Assembly (NCBI GenBank): GCA_023399295.1
Contig: JAEWQF010000009.1
Coordinates: forward strand, 1-64,000
From: Bacteroidota bacterium
GTDB lineage: Bacteria; Bacteroidota; Bacteroidia; Bacteroidales; Dysgonomonadaceae
Direction of reading: 5' to 3'
DNA length: 64,000 nucleotides
Shown here: positions 16,364 to 26,372 of the stretch, piece by piece
How positions within the stretch are numbered: the stretch's first letter is position 1
Layout: every line of letters starts with the position of its first letter
Made by a program: the position numbers and the translations under genes
Notes under the pieces: generated by a model
Seen by the model: the letters and a program-made list of their open reading frames with translations, nothing else
Databases searched by the model: none
What the model was told of the DNA's origin: nothing

Positions 16364-17449
16364 TCAGAGATTTGCCTCTTTCATTCGCTCTGCATTCTCG
16401 CTGATCATCAGCTGGTCGATCACACCCTGGATGTCGCCCTCCATGAAGGCGGCGAGGTTGTAGAGGGTGTAGTTGATGCGATGGTCGGTGATGCGCCCCT
16501 GAGGGTAGTTGTAGGTGCGGATCTTCGCGGAGCGGTCGCCCGTGGAGACCATCGTCTTGCGACGCGAGGCGATGTCGCCCTGTCTTTTTGAGAGCTCGAT
16601 GTCATAGAGCTTTGTCCGCAGCATCTGCATGGCAAGCTCCCTGTTCTGCAGCTGTGAGCGGGCCTGTTGGCAGACCACCACAATACCGCTGGGTTTGTGG
16701 GTGAGCTGCACCTTGGTCTCCACCTTGTTGACGTTCTGTCCTCCGGCTCCACTGGAGCGGGCGGTATGGAAATCGATGTCGGCAGGATTGAGCTCCAGGT
16801 CGAACTCCTCCGCTTCGGGCAGCACTGCCACAGTGGCTGCCGAGGTATGTACCCGTCCCTGTGTTTCTGTCTGGGGTACCCGCTGGACACGGTGCACCCC
16901 CGATTCATACTTGAGGGTGCCGTATACATCGTTGCCTGTGACGGTGAAGATGATCTCCTTGAAGCCGCCGGCGGTGCCCTCGGTGAGGCTTGTCACCTCT
17001 GCCTTCCACCCTTTGTTTTCACAATACTTGCTGTACATCTTGAAGAGGTCACCGGCAAAGATGGCAGCCTCGTCACCACCCGTGCCACCGCGGATCTCCA
17101 TGATCACGTTCTTGGCATCCTCCGGGTCAGCCGGTATCAGCAACAGCTTGATCTGCTCCTCCAGTGTGGGGAGCATCTCGTTGTTGGCTGTCAGCTCCTC
17201 GTTGGCCAACTGCCGCAAGTCGGCATCATTTTCATTGTCTAGTATCTGACGTGCTTCCTCGATGCCATCCATTGCCGCTTTGTAACGGTTGCGTACCTCC
17301 AGTATCTTCTGCAGTTCGCTGTACTCCTTGTTGAGCTTCACAAAACGGTTCATGTCGGCGATTACCGATGGGTCGGTGATCAGTGTGGAGACCTCCTCAA
17401 AACGGGAGACCAGATGTTGTAGCTTGTCGAGCAATCTGTTATCTGACAT
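16364..17449 (-). CDS. prfA: Peptide chain release factor 1
   Basis: Reads UAA and UAG stop codons and triggers peptidyl-tRNA hydrolysis. About 361 residues from the Met in MSDNRLLDKL. The catalytic GGQ is in SSGAGGQNVNKVET, the tip-domain RGGTGGDEA-like loop reads IRGGTGGDEAAIF, and the codon-reading PxT motif is PQT (in RVPQTETQGRVHTSAAT) where E. coli has PAT. A longer reading to 17575 would overlap purM and is rejected. It begins 22 bases after purM. Confidence 0.96.
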   Translation of the reverse strand: MSDNRLLDKLQHLVSRFEEVSTLITDPSVIADMNRFVKLNKEYSELQKILEVRNRYKAAMDGIEEARQILDNENDADLRQLANEELTANNEMLPTLEEQIKLLLIPADPEDAKNVIMEIRGGTGGDEAAIFAGDLFKMYSKYCENKGWKAEVTSLTEGTAGGFKEIIFTVTGNDVYGTLKYESGVHRVQRVPQTETQGRVHTSAATVAVLPEAEEFDLELNPADIDFHTARSSGAGGQNVNKVETKVQLTHKPSGIVVVCQQARSQLQNRELAMQMLRTKLYDIELSKRQGDIASRRKTMVSTGDRSAKIRTYNYPQGRITDHRINYTLYNLAAFMEGDIQGVIDQLMISENAERMKEANL

Positions 17450-17471
17450 ACATTCTATCGCTGCTGCTCTC

Positions 17472-18641
17472 TCAATAGAGAAAACGGCCTTTATCACTTT
17501 CAATGAGCAGTTCTCTTTTTTCCGACTGTTCCACACGACCAACCACCTGTGCATCGATGTGAAAAGAGCGGGCAATCTCTATCACCTGTTGTGCATACGT
17601 CTCCGGCAGGTAAATTTCCATGCGGTGACCCATGTTGAATACCTTGTACATCTCACGCCAGTCGGTACTGGAATGTTTTTGAATCAGTTCAAAGAGAGGT
17701 GGAACGGGAAAGAGGTTGTCTTTTACCACTTTGAGTTGATCACCCAGGAAATGGAGTATCTTTGTCTGTGCTCCTCCGGAACAGTGCACCATTCCGTGAA
17801 TATTACCTCCTAATTCCTTGATAATCTGTGACATGACAGGTGCGTAGGTGCGGGTGGGGGAGAGCACCAGTTTGCCGGCATCGATCCCCAGCGCTTCGAT
17901 CTGATCGGTCAGCTTCATGCCTCCCGAGTAAACCAGACTGGCAGGGATTGCATTGTCATAACTCTCCGGATATTTCTCCGCCAGGTAGTTGGCAAAGAGA
18001 TCGTGACGGGCCGAGGTGAGTCCATTGCTGCCCATGCCGCCATTGTATTCCTTCTCATAGGTAGCCTGGCCCGAGGAGGAGAGTCCCACAATCAGATCAC
18101 CTGCCTGAATGCGGGCATTGTCAATCACATCGGCACGCTTCATGCGACAGGTGACGGTGCTGTCCACGATGATGGTACGCACCAGATCACCCACATCGGC
18201 CGTTTCACCACCGGTGGGATAGATCTTCACACCCAGTGTGGCCAAGTCTTCACACAACTCGTTGGTACCGTTGATGATGGCTGCAATCACCTCACCAGGA
18301 ATCAGGTTCTTGTTGCGCCCAATGGTGGAGGACAACAGGATGTTGTCGGTGGCTCCCACACAGAGCAGGTCGTCCAGGTTCATGATCAGCGCATCCTGCG
18401 CAATGCCTTTCCAGACGGTCAGATCGCCGGTCTCACGCCAGTAGATGTAGGCCAGCGACGACTTGGTGCCGGCACCATCGGCATGCATGATGTTGCAGTA
18501 GTCCGGATCATTGCCCAGATAATCGGGCACAATCTTACAGAATGCTTTTGGATAAAGACCCTTGTCAATATTTTTAATCGCGTTGTGCACATCCTCCTTC
18601 GATGCAGAAACACCTCGCTGATCGTAACGTTGATTGCTCAT
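17472..18641 (-). CDS. purM: Phosphoribosylformylglycinamidine cyclo-ligase (AIR synthase)
   Basis: Closes the imidazole ring in purine synthesis, making AIR from FGAM and ATP. The 389-residue Bacteroidetes-type enzyme is longer than E. coli PurM. It starts MSNQRYDQRGVSASKEDV, shows HADGAGTKSSLAY, DDLLCVGA, the glycine-rich YPTGGETADVGDLV and GLSSSGQATYEKEYNGGMGSNG. ATG 18641 is used; an adjacent upstream TTG is in frame. First gene of the operon with prfA and pyrF, with a promoter at 18667. Confidence 0.93.
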   Translation of the reverse strand: MSNQRYDQRGVSASKEDVHNAIKNIDKGLYPKAFCKIVPDYLGNDPDYCNIMHADGAGTKSSLAYIYWRETGDLTVWKGIAQDALIMNLDDLLCVGATDNILLSSTIGRNKNLIPGEVIAAIINGTNELCEDLATLGVKIYPTGGETADVGDLVRTIIVDSTVTCRMKRADVIDNARIQAGDLIVGLSSSGQATYEKEYNGGMGSNGLTSARHDLFANYLAEKYPESYDNAIPASLVYSGGMKLTDQIEALGIDAGKLVLSPTRTYAPVMSQIIKELGGNIHGMVHCSGGAQTKILHFLGDQLKVVKDNLFPVPPLFELIQKHSSTDWREMYKVFNMGHRMEIYLPETYAQQVIEIARSFHIDAQVVGRVEQSEKRELLIESDKGRFLY

Positions 18642-18666
18642 CAAATGTTGGTTTCATCGGTTTGTG

Positions 18667-18674
18667 CAAAGATA
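18667..18674 (-). promoter_or_regulatory. -7 promoter element for purM operon
   Basis: TATCTTTG on the minus strand, 25 bases before the purM ATG, fits TAnnTTTG. The rest of the 250-base gap to 18894 holds only the terminator at 18824-18857. Confidence 0.55.
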
Positions 18675-18823
18675 ATAAATATTCACCGTTCATCCGGACC
18701 TTGATGCCAAAAGTTGGTGCCATTCATGTCGGAATAAAAAGCCTATAATTACTATTATGTTTAATTTTGAATTGCGATTGAGGCACGAGAAGAAATGAGT
18801 GAATGCGCACCACTACCCGATAG

Positions 18824-18857
18824 AAAAAAGAGGCTGTCTCAATTTTGATACAGCCTC
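18824..18857 (-). terminator. Rho-independent terminator after the TPR gene
   Basis: On the minus strand GAGGCTGT (18857-18850) pairs with ACAGCCTC (18837-18830), followed by TTTTTT (18829-18824). It lies about 40 bases past the TPR gene stop. Confidence 0.85.
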
Positions 18858-18893
18858 CCGGGTTTGATGTTTTTTTTTGTGCAGGGAATGGAA

Positions 18894-20165
18894 TCAGAGA
18901 TTGAGTTCTTTTTCAACTGCCTCCAGTTCTTTCGACTTATCGACGCCAAGGCTGCTCAGGTTGTAATATACATTTCTCAACTTCAAGAGTGCCGATTCGA
19001 TGTCGTGTGCATCGGCCGCACGTCCTTTGAGCAGATCTACATATTTCTCGAGTGATGGCAGCGCTTTCTGGTATAGTTCTACCGTCAGGGTGTCGTTAAT
19101 CACCTGCTGCTGTCTGTCGGTCATCATGGCTGTCTTTTCTTTCAGATCCTGCGCTTGGAGGATAAAGTTGACAGCGATGTTTTCGAGCGCCCTTTCACAG
19201 TTGGGATCTTGCACAAGTGCTTTCCGATACTCTGCCTCGGCACCGTTAAAATCACCTTTTTCAGCCAAAAGGGCTCCTTTCACGCTGTTGAGGTCACAAC
19301 TGTTCTCCGGATTGTTCTCAATCGCCTTGTCCAGGTATTGCATTGCTTTTTCGGTGTTACCCTCACGGATGAACACATTCACCAGGTTGGGTGTGAAATA
19401 GTTGCTGGAAGGAAATTTATCAGATCCCTCGTAAAGAATCTCGATGAACTTGGCAGAGTCTCCCAGTTGCAGGTTTTCGCTGGCCATCAGTTCATAGATG
19501 TCGCTCTCCTTGTAGGCGCTGTTTTCGATGAACGGTTCTTTGGCAGCCCTCTCCAGCATGCCCAGTGCACGCTTGTGGTCCTCCCCCTGTATGGCGGTGA
19601 TGATGGCATAATACTTGATTGTCTGGTAGGTGCTGTCGAGTGTGAAGGCATTGCTTTCACCCTTGAATATTGGCAGTGTGGGGATATTCCAGTAAACCTC
19701 GAAGAAGTCGGCTGCTTTTTTGTAGTTCCCCAGGTCGTTAAAGTGTACGCCCCCGTTGATGTAAAAGGGATGGTTGGCACGCAGGATGCCTACGATGTCT
19801 TTCCGCACCTTGTTTTTCACCTTTCCTTTTGCGTCGGGCAGCTCAGCCAGTGAGTCCGCCTTCAGATAGGGGTAGTAGGATTCCATCAGACCGTCGTACA
19901 TCACCGTGTTGTCGGCAGCCTTGCCCAACATGGCATTGGTACGCTGCAGGTCAAATGCCTTGTTGCCGATATCCCCCCATATCTTCCAGGTCTCTGGATC
20001 AGTGGCTGTCTCCGCATGGCTTGCCGCCTGTTTGATCAATGTTCTTGCTTCGTTCAAATCGTCGCGGCCCAATGCTCTTTTGGCATCCTTCAGTGCCGAT
20101 TTCTGGGCAAAAATGCTGCCGGATGTCAGCAAGGCCATCATTGTTAGGAATAGGATCTTTCTCAT
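18894..20165 (-). CDS. Exported tetratricopeptide-repeat protein
   Basis: About 423 residues with a Sec signal peptide (MRKILFLTMMALLTSGSIFAQ, cleavage after AQ region). Several TPR-like helical pairs are visible, the clearest being VNVFIREGNTEKAMQYLDKA followed by LLAEKGDFNGAEAEYRKALVQDPNCERA (about 265-330). No catalytic motif. Probably a periplasmic scaffold. The ATG at 20165 is preferred to a TTG nine bases upstream. It lies 91 bases downstream of gyrA and ends in a strong terminator, so it may be cotranscribed with gyrA. Confidence 0.85.
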   Translation of the reverse strand: MRKILFLTMMALLTSGSIFAQKSALKDAKRALGRDDLNEARTLIKQAASHAETATDPETWKIWGDIGNKAFDLQRTNAMLGKAADNTVMYDGLMESYYPYLKADSLAELPDAKGKVKNKVRKDIVGILRANHPFYINGGVHFNDLGNYKKAADFFEVYWNIPTLPIFKGESNAFTLDSTYQTIKYYAIITAIQGEDHKRALGMLERAAKEPFIENSAYKESDIYELMASENLQLGDSAKFIEILYEGSDKFPSSNYFTPNLVNVFIREGNTEKAMQYLDKAIENNPENSCDLNSVKGALLAEKGDFNGAEAEYRKALVQDPNCERALENIAVNFILQAQDLKEKTAMMTDRQQQVINDTLTVELYQKALPSLEKYVDLLKGRAADAHDIESALLKLRNVYYNLSSLGVDKSKELEAVEKELNL

Positions 20166-20256
20166 GTTGTTCAATTTTTATGTGTGTAATTGTTGCAATT
20201 GATTGTCTGTTGTATGAATTATGACTGATAAAAAGCAAAAAGTTTAAACAGCTGGT

Positions 20257-22800
20257 TCAATCTTCCAGTTGCGTTGCCATCGGTTCATTGGAAAGATCAT
20301 CCGCAACTGATTCACCACCTTCCGGTTCCTCCTCTGCCCTGTTTACCTTGCAAACCGAGGCGATCTGATCGTTTCTCTTTTCCAGATTGATGAGTCGAAC
20401 ACCCTGTGTAGCACGTCCCATGGTGCGAATATCGGAAATATTCAAACGAATGGTGATGCCCGACTTGTTAATAATCATTAAATCGTTCTCATCTGATACA
20501 CTCTTGATAGCCACCAGTTTGCCGGTCTTTTCAGTCACGTTCAGCGTCTTCACACCCTTACCCCCACGGTTGGTGATGCGGTAGACCGCTTCACCGTTCT
20601 CATCGTCGAGATGGGTTCGTTTGCCATAGCCTTGTTCAGACACCACCAGGATGGTATTCTCCGACTTGGGATCCATACAGATCATGCCGATCACCGCATC
20701 CTGTCCGTCTTCATCGAGGGTCATGCCCCTGACGCCGGTTGCAGTGCGGCCCATTACACGTACCGCCTCTTCACTGAAACGAATGGCTCTTCCGTTCTTG
20801 TTGGCCAGGATCACATGCTTCTGCCCATCAGTCAGTCGCACCGAAATCACCTGGTCGTCCTCGCGGATGGTGATGGCGTTCACCCCGTTCTGGCGGGGAC
20901 GCGAGTATGCCTCAAGGGATGTTTTCTTGATCACCCCCTGACGGGTACAGAAAAGCAGGTAATGTGAGTTGATGTATGCCTCGTCGCTCAGGGTATCTAC
21001 CCTTACAAAGGCGGTGACTGTATCGTCGGGGTCAATATTGAGCAGGTTCTGGATGGCCCTGCCCTTCGAGTTCTTTGAGCCTTCGGGTATTTCAAACACA
21101 CGCAACCAGTAGCATTTTCCCTTTTGGGTGAAGAACAGCATGTAGTTGTGGGCAGTAGCGGGATAGATGTATTCCACAAAGTCCTCCTCGCGGGTGTCGG
21201 AGCCTTTGGCCCCTACCCCTCCCCTGTTCTGGGTGTGGAAATCGACCAGCGGTGTGCGTTTGATATAGCCCAGGTGGGAGATGGTGATGACCATCTCGTC
21301 GTCGGCATAAAAATCCTCAGGGTTCATCTCCTCCGAGGAGAAGATGATTTCCGATCGACGTGCATCGCCATACTTGTTGCGGATGTCGATCAGTTCATCC
21401 TTGATCACCTGCATCCGTAGCACTTCGTTGCTGAGTATCTCATTGAGGTGGGCAATCAACTTCTGTATCTCCTCAAATTCGGCATGCAGCTTGTCCTGCT
21501 CCAGGCCGGTGAGCTGCCTCAGACGCATCTCCACGATGGCGCGCGACTGCAATTCGCTGAGCATAAAACGATCAATCAACCGCTGCATCGCCTCCTGTGG
21601 TGTGGAGGAAGCACGGATGATGGCGATCACCTCGTCGATGTTGTCGGAGGCGATGATCAGTCCTTCCAGGATGTGTGCCCTCTCCTCGGCCTTGCGCAGT
21701 TCGTAGCGGGTGCGGCGGATCACCACGTCGATGCGGTGCTCCACAAAGAGCTCGATCATCCGTTTGAGAGTCAATAACTCCGGACGTCCTTTCACCAGGG
21801 CGATGTTGTTGACACTGAAGGAGGATTGCAATGCGGTGAGCTTGTAGAGCTTGTTGAGCACCACGTTCGCGTTGCCATCCCGCTTGATATCCACCACGAT
21901 GCGCATCCCATCCCTGTCGCTCTCATCGTTGATGTTGGAGATGCCCTCTATTTTCTTGTCTGAAACCAGATCAGCGATGTGCTTGATCATATCGGCCTTG
22001 TTGACAAGGTAGGGTATCTCGGTGATGATGATCTTGTCGTGAGTTTTTCCCGACTCGATCTCAGCCCGGCCGCGCATCACGATGCGTCCCCGGCCTGTCT
22101 CGAAGGCCTCTTCCACCCCTTTGTAACCATAGATAAAGGATCCGGTGGGAAAATCGGGGGCTTTGATGTGTTCCATCAATCCCCTGGTGTCGATCTCACG
22201 GTCATCGATGTAGGCGATGATGCCATTGATGCATTCCGTCAGGTTGTGGGGTGCGATATTGGTAGCCATACCCACCGCGATTCCGGAGGATCCGTTGATC
22301 AGCAGATTGGGTATGCGTGTGGGCAATACGGAAGGTTCCTGCAGTGTGTCATCGAAATTGAGCTGGAAGTCGACCGTCTCTTTGTCGATGTCGCGCAACA
22401 TCTCCTCCGCCAGACGGTTCAGACGTGCTTCGGTGTAACGCATGGCCGCAGGGCTGTCGCCATCCACACTACCCATGTTGCCCTGGCCGTCGACAAGGGT
22501 GTAGCGCATGCTCCAGACTTGCGCAAGACGTACCATTGCGTTGTATACCGACGAGTCGCCGTGGGGGTGGTACTTACCCAGTACCTCTCCCACGATCCTG
22601 GCGGATTTCTTGTGGGGTTTGTCGGGGGTGTTGCCCAGTTCCGACATTCCGAAAAGGATGCGGCGGTGTACTGGTTTGAATCCATCGCGTACATCGGGCA
22701 AAGCACGGGAAACAATCACAGACATCGAATAATCGATGTATGACGATTTCATTTCATCTTCAATATTAATCTTGATGATTCTATCTTCCTGATCTATCAT
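20257..22800 (-). CDS. gyrA: DNA gyrase subunit A
   Basis: Breaks and rejoins DNA to introduce negative supercoils, with GyrB. 847 residues. The N-terminal winged-helix domain opens with EDEMKSSYIDYSMSVIVSRALP; the catalytic tyrosine is Tyr122 in AAMRYTEARL. The C-terminal propeller has a GyrA box-like TNRGGKG, which distinguishes it from ParC. In the quinolone region residues align with E. coli without gaps and read GDSSVYNAMV from 81, giving Ser83 but Asn87 where E. coli has Asp87. It lies between secA (with a terminator in the gap) and the TPR gene. Confidence 0.96.
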   Translation of the reverse strand: MIDQEDRIIKINIEDEMKSSYIDYSMSVIVSRALPDVRDGFKPVHRRILFGMSELGNTPDKPHKKSARIVGEVLGKYHPHGDSSVYNAMVRLAQVWSMRYTLVDGQGNMGSVDGDSPAAMRYTEARLNRLAEEMLRDIDKETVDFQLNFDDTLQEPSVLPTRIPNLLINGSSGIAVGMATNIAPHNLTECINGIIAYIDDREIDTRGLMEHIKAPDFPTGSFIYGYKGVEEAFETGRGRIVMRGRAEIESGKTHDKIIITEIPYLVNKADMIKHIADLVSDKKIEGISNINDESDRDGMRIVVDIKRDGNANVVLNKLYKLTALQSSFSVNNIALVKGRPELLTLKRMIELFVEHRIDVVIRRTRYELRKAEERAHILEGLIIASDNIDEVIAIIRASSTPQEAMQRLIDRFMLSELQSRAIVEMRLRQLTGLEQDKLHAEFEEIQKLIAHLNEILSNEVLRMQVIKDELIDIRNKYGDARRSEIIFSSEEMNPEDFYADDEMVITISHLGYIKRTPLVDFHTQNRGGVGAKGSDTREEDFVEYIYPATAHNYMLFFTQKGKCYWLRVFEIPEGSKNSKGRAIQNLLNIDPDDTVTAFVRVDTLSDEAYINSHYLLFCTRQGVIKKTSLEAYSRPRQNGVNAITIREDDQVISVRLTDGQKHVILANKNGRAIRFSEEAVRVMGRTATGVRGMTLDEDGQDAVIGMICMDPKSENTILVVSEQGYGKRTHLDDENGEAVYRITNRGGKGVKTLNVTEKTGKLVAIKSVSDENDLMIINKSGITIRLNISDIRTMGRATQGVRLINLEKRNDQIASVCKVNRAEEEPEGGESVADDLSNEPMATQLED

Positions 22801-22922
22801 ATGAAAAAAGTGATTTTTCGCTTTTATTTAAAAAGTGTATGTGGCTAATATCCAAACGGTTCTGATTGAAGCAAACAGCTCCCATTTCAATAGACTAAGA
22901 TACAGCTTTTCCCGCAGTTTAA

Positions 22923-22953
22923 CAAAAAAAACAGGGAGTTTATTACCCCCTGT
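22923..22953 (-). terminator. Rho-independent terminator after secA
   Basis: On the minus strand ACAGGGGG pairs with CTCCCTGT (one mismatch) around a TAATAAA loop and is followed by a run of eight T with the secA stop 28 bases upstream. It separates secA from gyrA. Confidence 0.8.
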
Positions 22954-22980
22954 CTTTGCCAATATTCCCGGTTGTTTGGT

Positions 22981-25900
22981 CTACTCACTGCCGTGACAGT
23001 TCTTGAATTTCTTGCCACTGCCACAGGGACAAGGTTCGTTCCTCCCCACTTTTTTCTCCACCCGAACCGGGGCCAGTTTCTGCGGTTGCCTGGGCTGCGG
23101 GGCGGCACCATTGCCACCGCTGCCGGGTATCGAACCACTCTCCTCCTTTTGGGTGCGGTACTTGCTGTAATCGGTTTTCTGTTCGGGTGCTGCCTGTCTC
23201 ACATGTGCGGGATCCTGAATGGGTATCTGTCCGCGCATCAACACCGATACCGCCTTCGAGTTGATGTCACTCACCATGGTACGGAAGAGGTTGAACGACT
23301 CCAGCTTGTAGATCAACAAGGGATCTTTCTGCTCGTAGCTTGCATTTTGTACCGAGTGGCGCAACTCATCCATCTCACGGAGATGCTCCTTCCAGTCCTC
23401 ATCGATTGTATGGAGCAGGATCGCTTTCTCGAATGCTTTCACCAGTGCTTTTGAGCCTGATTCATATGCCTCTTTCAGGTTGCAGGAGACGTTGTACACC
23501 TTCTTGCCGTCGGTGATTGGAATCAGGATGTTCTGATACATCGCTCCCTGGTTTTCATACACCTGGCTGATCACCGGATGTGCCACCTCCGCCAGTCGTT
23601 CGGTCTTGCGCTTGAAAGTCTCAAAAGCCTTGTGTGTGACTGCATCGATCATCTCTTCCGGTTTGAGCCTTTTCACATCGGCCTCCGCAAATGGGATGTC
23701 GAGGGCCATTACGCGCAGCAGGTCAAGTTTCATGGAGTGATAATCATCCTCATTCAACTCCACGATGTTTTTTACTGTTTCTGTCATCATGTTGGCCACG
23801 TCATTCTCAATCCGTTCTCCCATCAGTGCATGACGACGTCGCTTGTAGATCAGCTCACGCTGTGAGTTCATCACGTCATCATACTCAAGCAGCCGCTTGC
23901 GGATGCCGAAGTTGTTCTCTTCCACCTTCTTCTGTGCACGTTCCACCGATTTGCTCAGCATGCTGTGTTCCAGCACGTCACCCTCATTGAATCCCATGCG
24001 GTCCATCAGTCCCGCGATCCGTTCGGTGGCGAAGAGCCGCATCAGGTCATCCTCCAGCGATACGAAGAAGACCGATGAGCCGGGGTCGCCCTGGCGACCG
24101 GCTCGACCGCGCAGCTGGCGGTCAACACGACGCGACTCGTGCCGCTCGGTGCCAATGATGGCAAGACCACCTGCCTGCTTCACCTCGGGTGAGAGCTTGA
24201 TATCGGTACCACGACCGGCCATGTTGGTGGCAATTGTCACCACGCCGCTCTGACCGGCATTGGCCACGATCTCGGCCTCCCGCTGGTGCAGCTTGGCATT
24301 CAGCACGTTGTGCTTGATCTTACGCAGTGTGAGCATACGACTCAGCAGCTCTGAGATCTCCACCGAGGTGGTACCCACCAGCACGGGGCGTCCGGCATTC
24401 ACCAGTTTCTCGATCTCTTCAATCACGGCAGTGTACTTCTCCCGCTTGGTCTTGTAGATGCGGTCGTTCTGGTCATCACGCACTATGGGTCTGTTGGTGG
24501 GAATCACTACCACATCGAGCTTGTAGATATCCCACAGTTCACCTGCTTCGGTCTCAGCCGTACCGGTCATACCGGCCAGCTTGCTGTACATACGGAAGTA
24601 GTTCTGCAGCGTGATGGTGGCAAAGGTCTGGGTGGCTGCCTCCACCTTCACATGTTCCTTCGCTTCGATGGCCTGGTGTAACCCGTCGGAATAACGCCTG
24701 CCCTCCATCACACGTCCGGTCTGCTCGTCCACGATCTTCACCTTGTTGTCGATCACCACATACTCGTCGTCGCGTTCAAAGAGTGTATAAGCCTTCAGCA
24801 GCTGGTTGACGGTATGCACCCGTTCCGACTTGATGGCATAGTTCTGCAGCAACTCATCTTTCTGGCTTGTTTTTTCCTCCTCTTTCAGTGAAGAGTTTTC
24901 CAGCTCGGAGAGCTGGGAAGCGATATCGGGAAGAATGAAAAATTGGGGGTCATCCGACTTGCCGGTGAGCAGGTCGATGCCCTTGTCGGTCAGCTCGATG
25001 CTGTTCATCTTCTCTTCGATCACAAAGTAGAGGGGGTCGGTGACGATGTGCATGTTGCGCATCTGCTCTTGCATGTAAAAAGCTTCGATCTTGAGCATCG
25101 CAGCCTTCACCCCCTGTTCACTGAGGTACTTGATCAGTGGCTTGTTCTTGGGCATGGCCTTGTAGGAGCGAAAGAGCTGTAAAGCTCCCTCCTCCTGTAC
25201 TTTGGGATCGTCGGAGGCCATCTTCTGCTTCGCTTCGGCCAACAGGTGGGTCGCCAGATCGCGTTGTGCCTTCACGATCACCTCCACACGGGGTCGAAAC
25301 AGGTCATAGAGCTGGTCGTCACCCTTGGGCACCGGACCGGAGATGATGAGCGGGGTACGGGCATCATCAATCAATACCGAGTCCACCTCATCCACAATGG
25401 CGTAATTGTGCTTCCGTTGTACCAGATCTTTGGGTGATACCGCCATGTTGTCACGGAGGTAATCGAAGCCGAACTCGTTGTTGGTGCCGAAGGTGATGTC
25501 GGCCTCATAGGCTTTGCGACGCGCATCGGAGTTGGGTTCGTGCTTGTCGATGCAATCCACTGAGAGTCCGTGGAACATGTACATCGGTCCCATCCACTCC
25601 GAGTCACGCTTGGAGAGATAATCGTTCACCGTCACCACATGCACCCCCTGGTGGGTGAGTGCATTGAGGAAGACTGGCAGCGTGGCAACCAGCGTCTTGC
25701 CTTCTCCGGTAGCCATCTCGGCGATCTTGCCCTTGTGGAGTACCACCCCGCCGAAGAGCTGTACATCGTAATGCACCATGTCCCAGGTGATCTCATTGCC
25801 ACCGGCGATCCACCGGTTCTGATAGATCGCCTTCTCTCCTTCAATGCGCACAAAATCGTGTGTGGCAGAGAGGTCACGATCGAAATCGGTTGCGGTGACG

Positions 25901-26283
25901 ATGATCTCCCGGTTCTCGGTAAAGCGGCGTGCCGTCTCCTTCATGATGGAGAAAGCTTCGGGCAGTACCTCCTCCAGCACCTTCTCATACTTGTCAATGA
26001 TCTCTTTCTCCAGCTTGTCGATCTGGTTCCATACCGACTCCCGCTGGTCCAGTTCGACCTCATCCATGCCGGCTTTCAACCGTTCAATCTCGGCCTTTTC
26101 TGTGGCCACATAGTCCTGTATCCGCTTTTCAATCTCTTTTGTACTGTTTCGAAGCGCATCGTTCGAGCGTTTTGCAACATCGGAATAGGCCTCCTGAACC
26201 TTTACTACAAAAGGGTTTACCTCTTTCAGGTCACGTTGCGCCTTGTTCCCGAATAACTTTGATATGATATCGTTTAATCCCAT
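22981..26283 (-). CDS. secA: Preprotein translocase ATPase SecA
   Basis: ATP motor that drives unfolded proteins through SecYEG. 1100 residues, the large Bacteroidetes form. Walker A is MATGEGKTLVATL, Walker B is IVDEVDSVLIDDARTPLIISGP, motif TNMAGRGTDIKL and RGRAGRQGDPGSS are in the second helicase domain, and the C-terminus ends in the zinc-binding NEPCPCGSGKKFKNCHG that binds SecB or phospholipid. A long insert rich in Glu and Lys lies near residues 330-480. It follows the phosphatase-fold gene by about 90 bases, a leader that may fold (see findings). Confidence 0.97.
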   Translation of the reverse strand: MGLNDIISKLFGNKAQRDLKEVNPFVVKVQEAYSDVAKRSNDALRNSTKEIEKRIQDYVATEKAEIERLKAGMDEVELDQRESVWNQIDKLEKEIIDKYEKVLEEVLPEAFSIMKETARRFTENREIIVTATDFDRDLSATHDFVRIEGEKAIYQNRWIAGGNEITWDMVHYDVQLFGGVVLHKGKIAEMATGEGKTLVATLPVFLNALTHQGVHVVTVNDYLSKRDSEWMGPMYMFHGLSVDCIDKHEPNSDARRKAYEADITFGTNNEFGFDYLRDNMAVSPKDLVQRKHNYAIVDEVDSVLIDDARTPLIISGPVPKGDDQLYDLFRPRVEVIVKAQRDLATHLLAEAKQKMASDDPKVQEEGALQLFRSYKAMPKNKPLIKYLSEQGVKAAMLKIEAFYMQEQMRNMHIVTDPLYFVIEEKMNSIELTDKGIDLLTGKSDDPQFFILPDIASQLSELENSSLKEEEKTSQKDELLQNYAIKSERVHTVNQLLKAYTLFERDDEYVVIDNKVKIVDEQTGRVMEGRRYSDGLHQAIEAKEHVKVEAATQTFATITLQNYFRMYSKLAGMTGTAETEAGELWDIYKLDVVVIPTNRPIVRDDQNDRIYKTKREKYTAVIEEIEKLVNAGRPVLVGTTSVEISELLSRMLTLRKIKHNVLNAKLHQREAEIVANAGQSGVVTIATNMAGRGTDIKLSPEVKQAGGLAIIGTERHESRRVDRQLRGRAGRQGDPGSSVFFVSLEDDLMRLFATERIAGLMDRMGFNEGDVLEHSMLSKSVERAQKKVEENNFGIRKRLLEYDDVMNSQRELIYKRRRHALMGERIENDVANMMTETVKNIVELNEDDYHSMKLDLLRVMALDIPFAEADVKRLKPEEMIDAVTHKAFETFKRKTERLAEVAHPVISQVYENQGAMYQNILIPITDGKKVYNVSCNLKEAYESGSKALVKAFEKAILLHTIDEDWKEHLREMDELRHSVQNASYEQKDPLLIYKLESFNLFRTMVSDINSKAVSVLMRGQIPIQDPAHVRQAAPEQKTDYSKYRTQKEESGSIPGSGGNGAAPQPRQPQKLAPVRVEKKVGRNEPCPCGSGKKFKNCHGSE

Positions 26284-26372
26284 TGTTCTGTTCTTTTTTA
26301 TTGTGTGATCCGACTTGTCTGTCGCCTTTCAGCTGAGACGGATCGGTTCTGCTGTTTTCTTCTGATCTGTGT

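Noticed and set aside
18642..18893. Possible small RNA gene between purM and the TPR gene
   Set aside because: Only the purM promoter and the TPR terminator are recognisable; no tRNA or known RNA fold was found.
22000..22743. Plus-strand frames opposite gyrA and secA
   Set aside because: They are antisense shadows; gyrA and secA are intact full-length genes.
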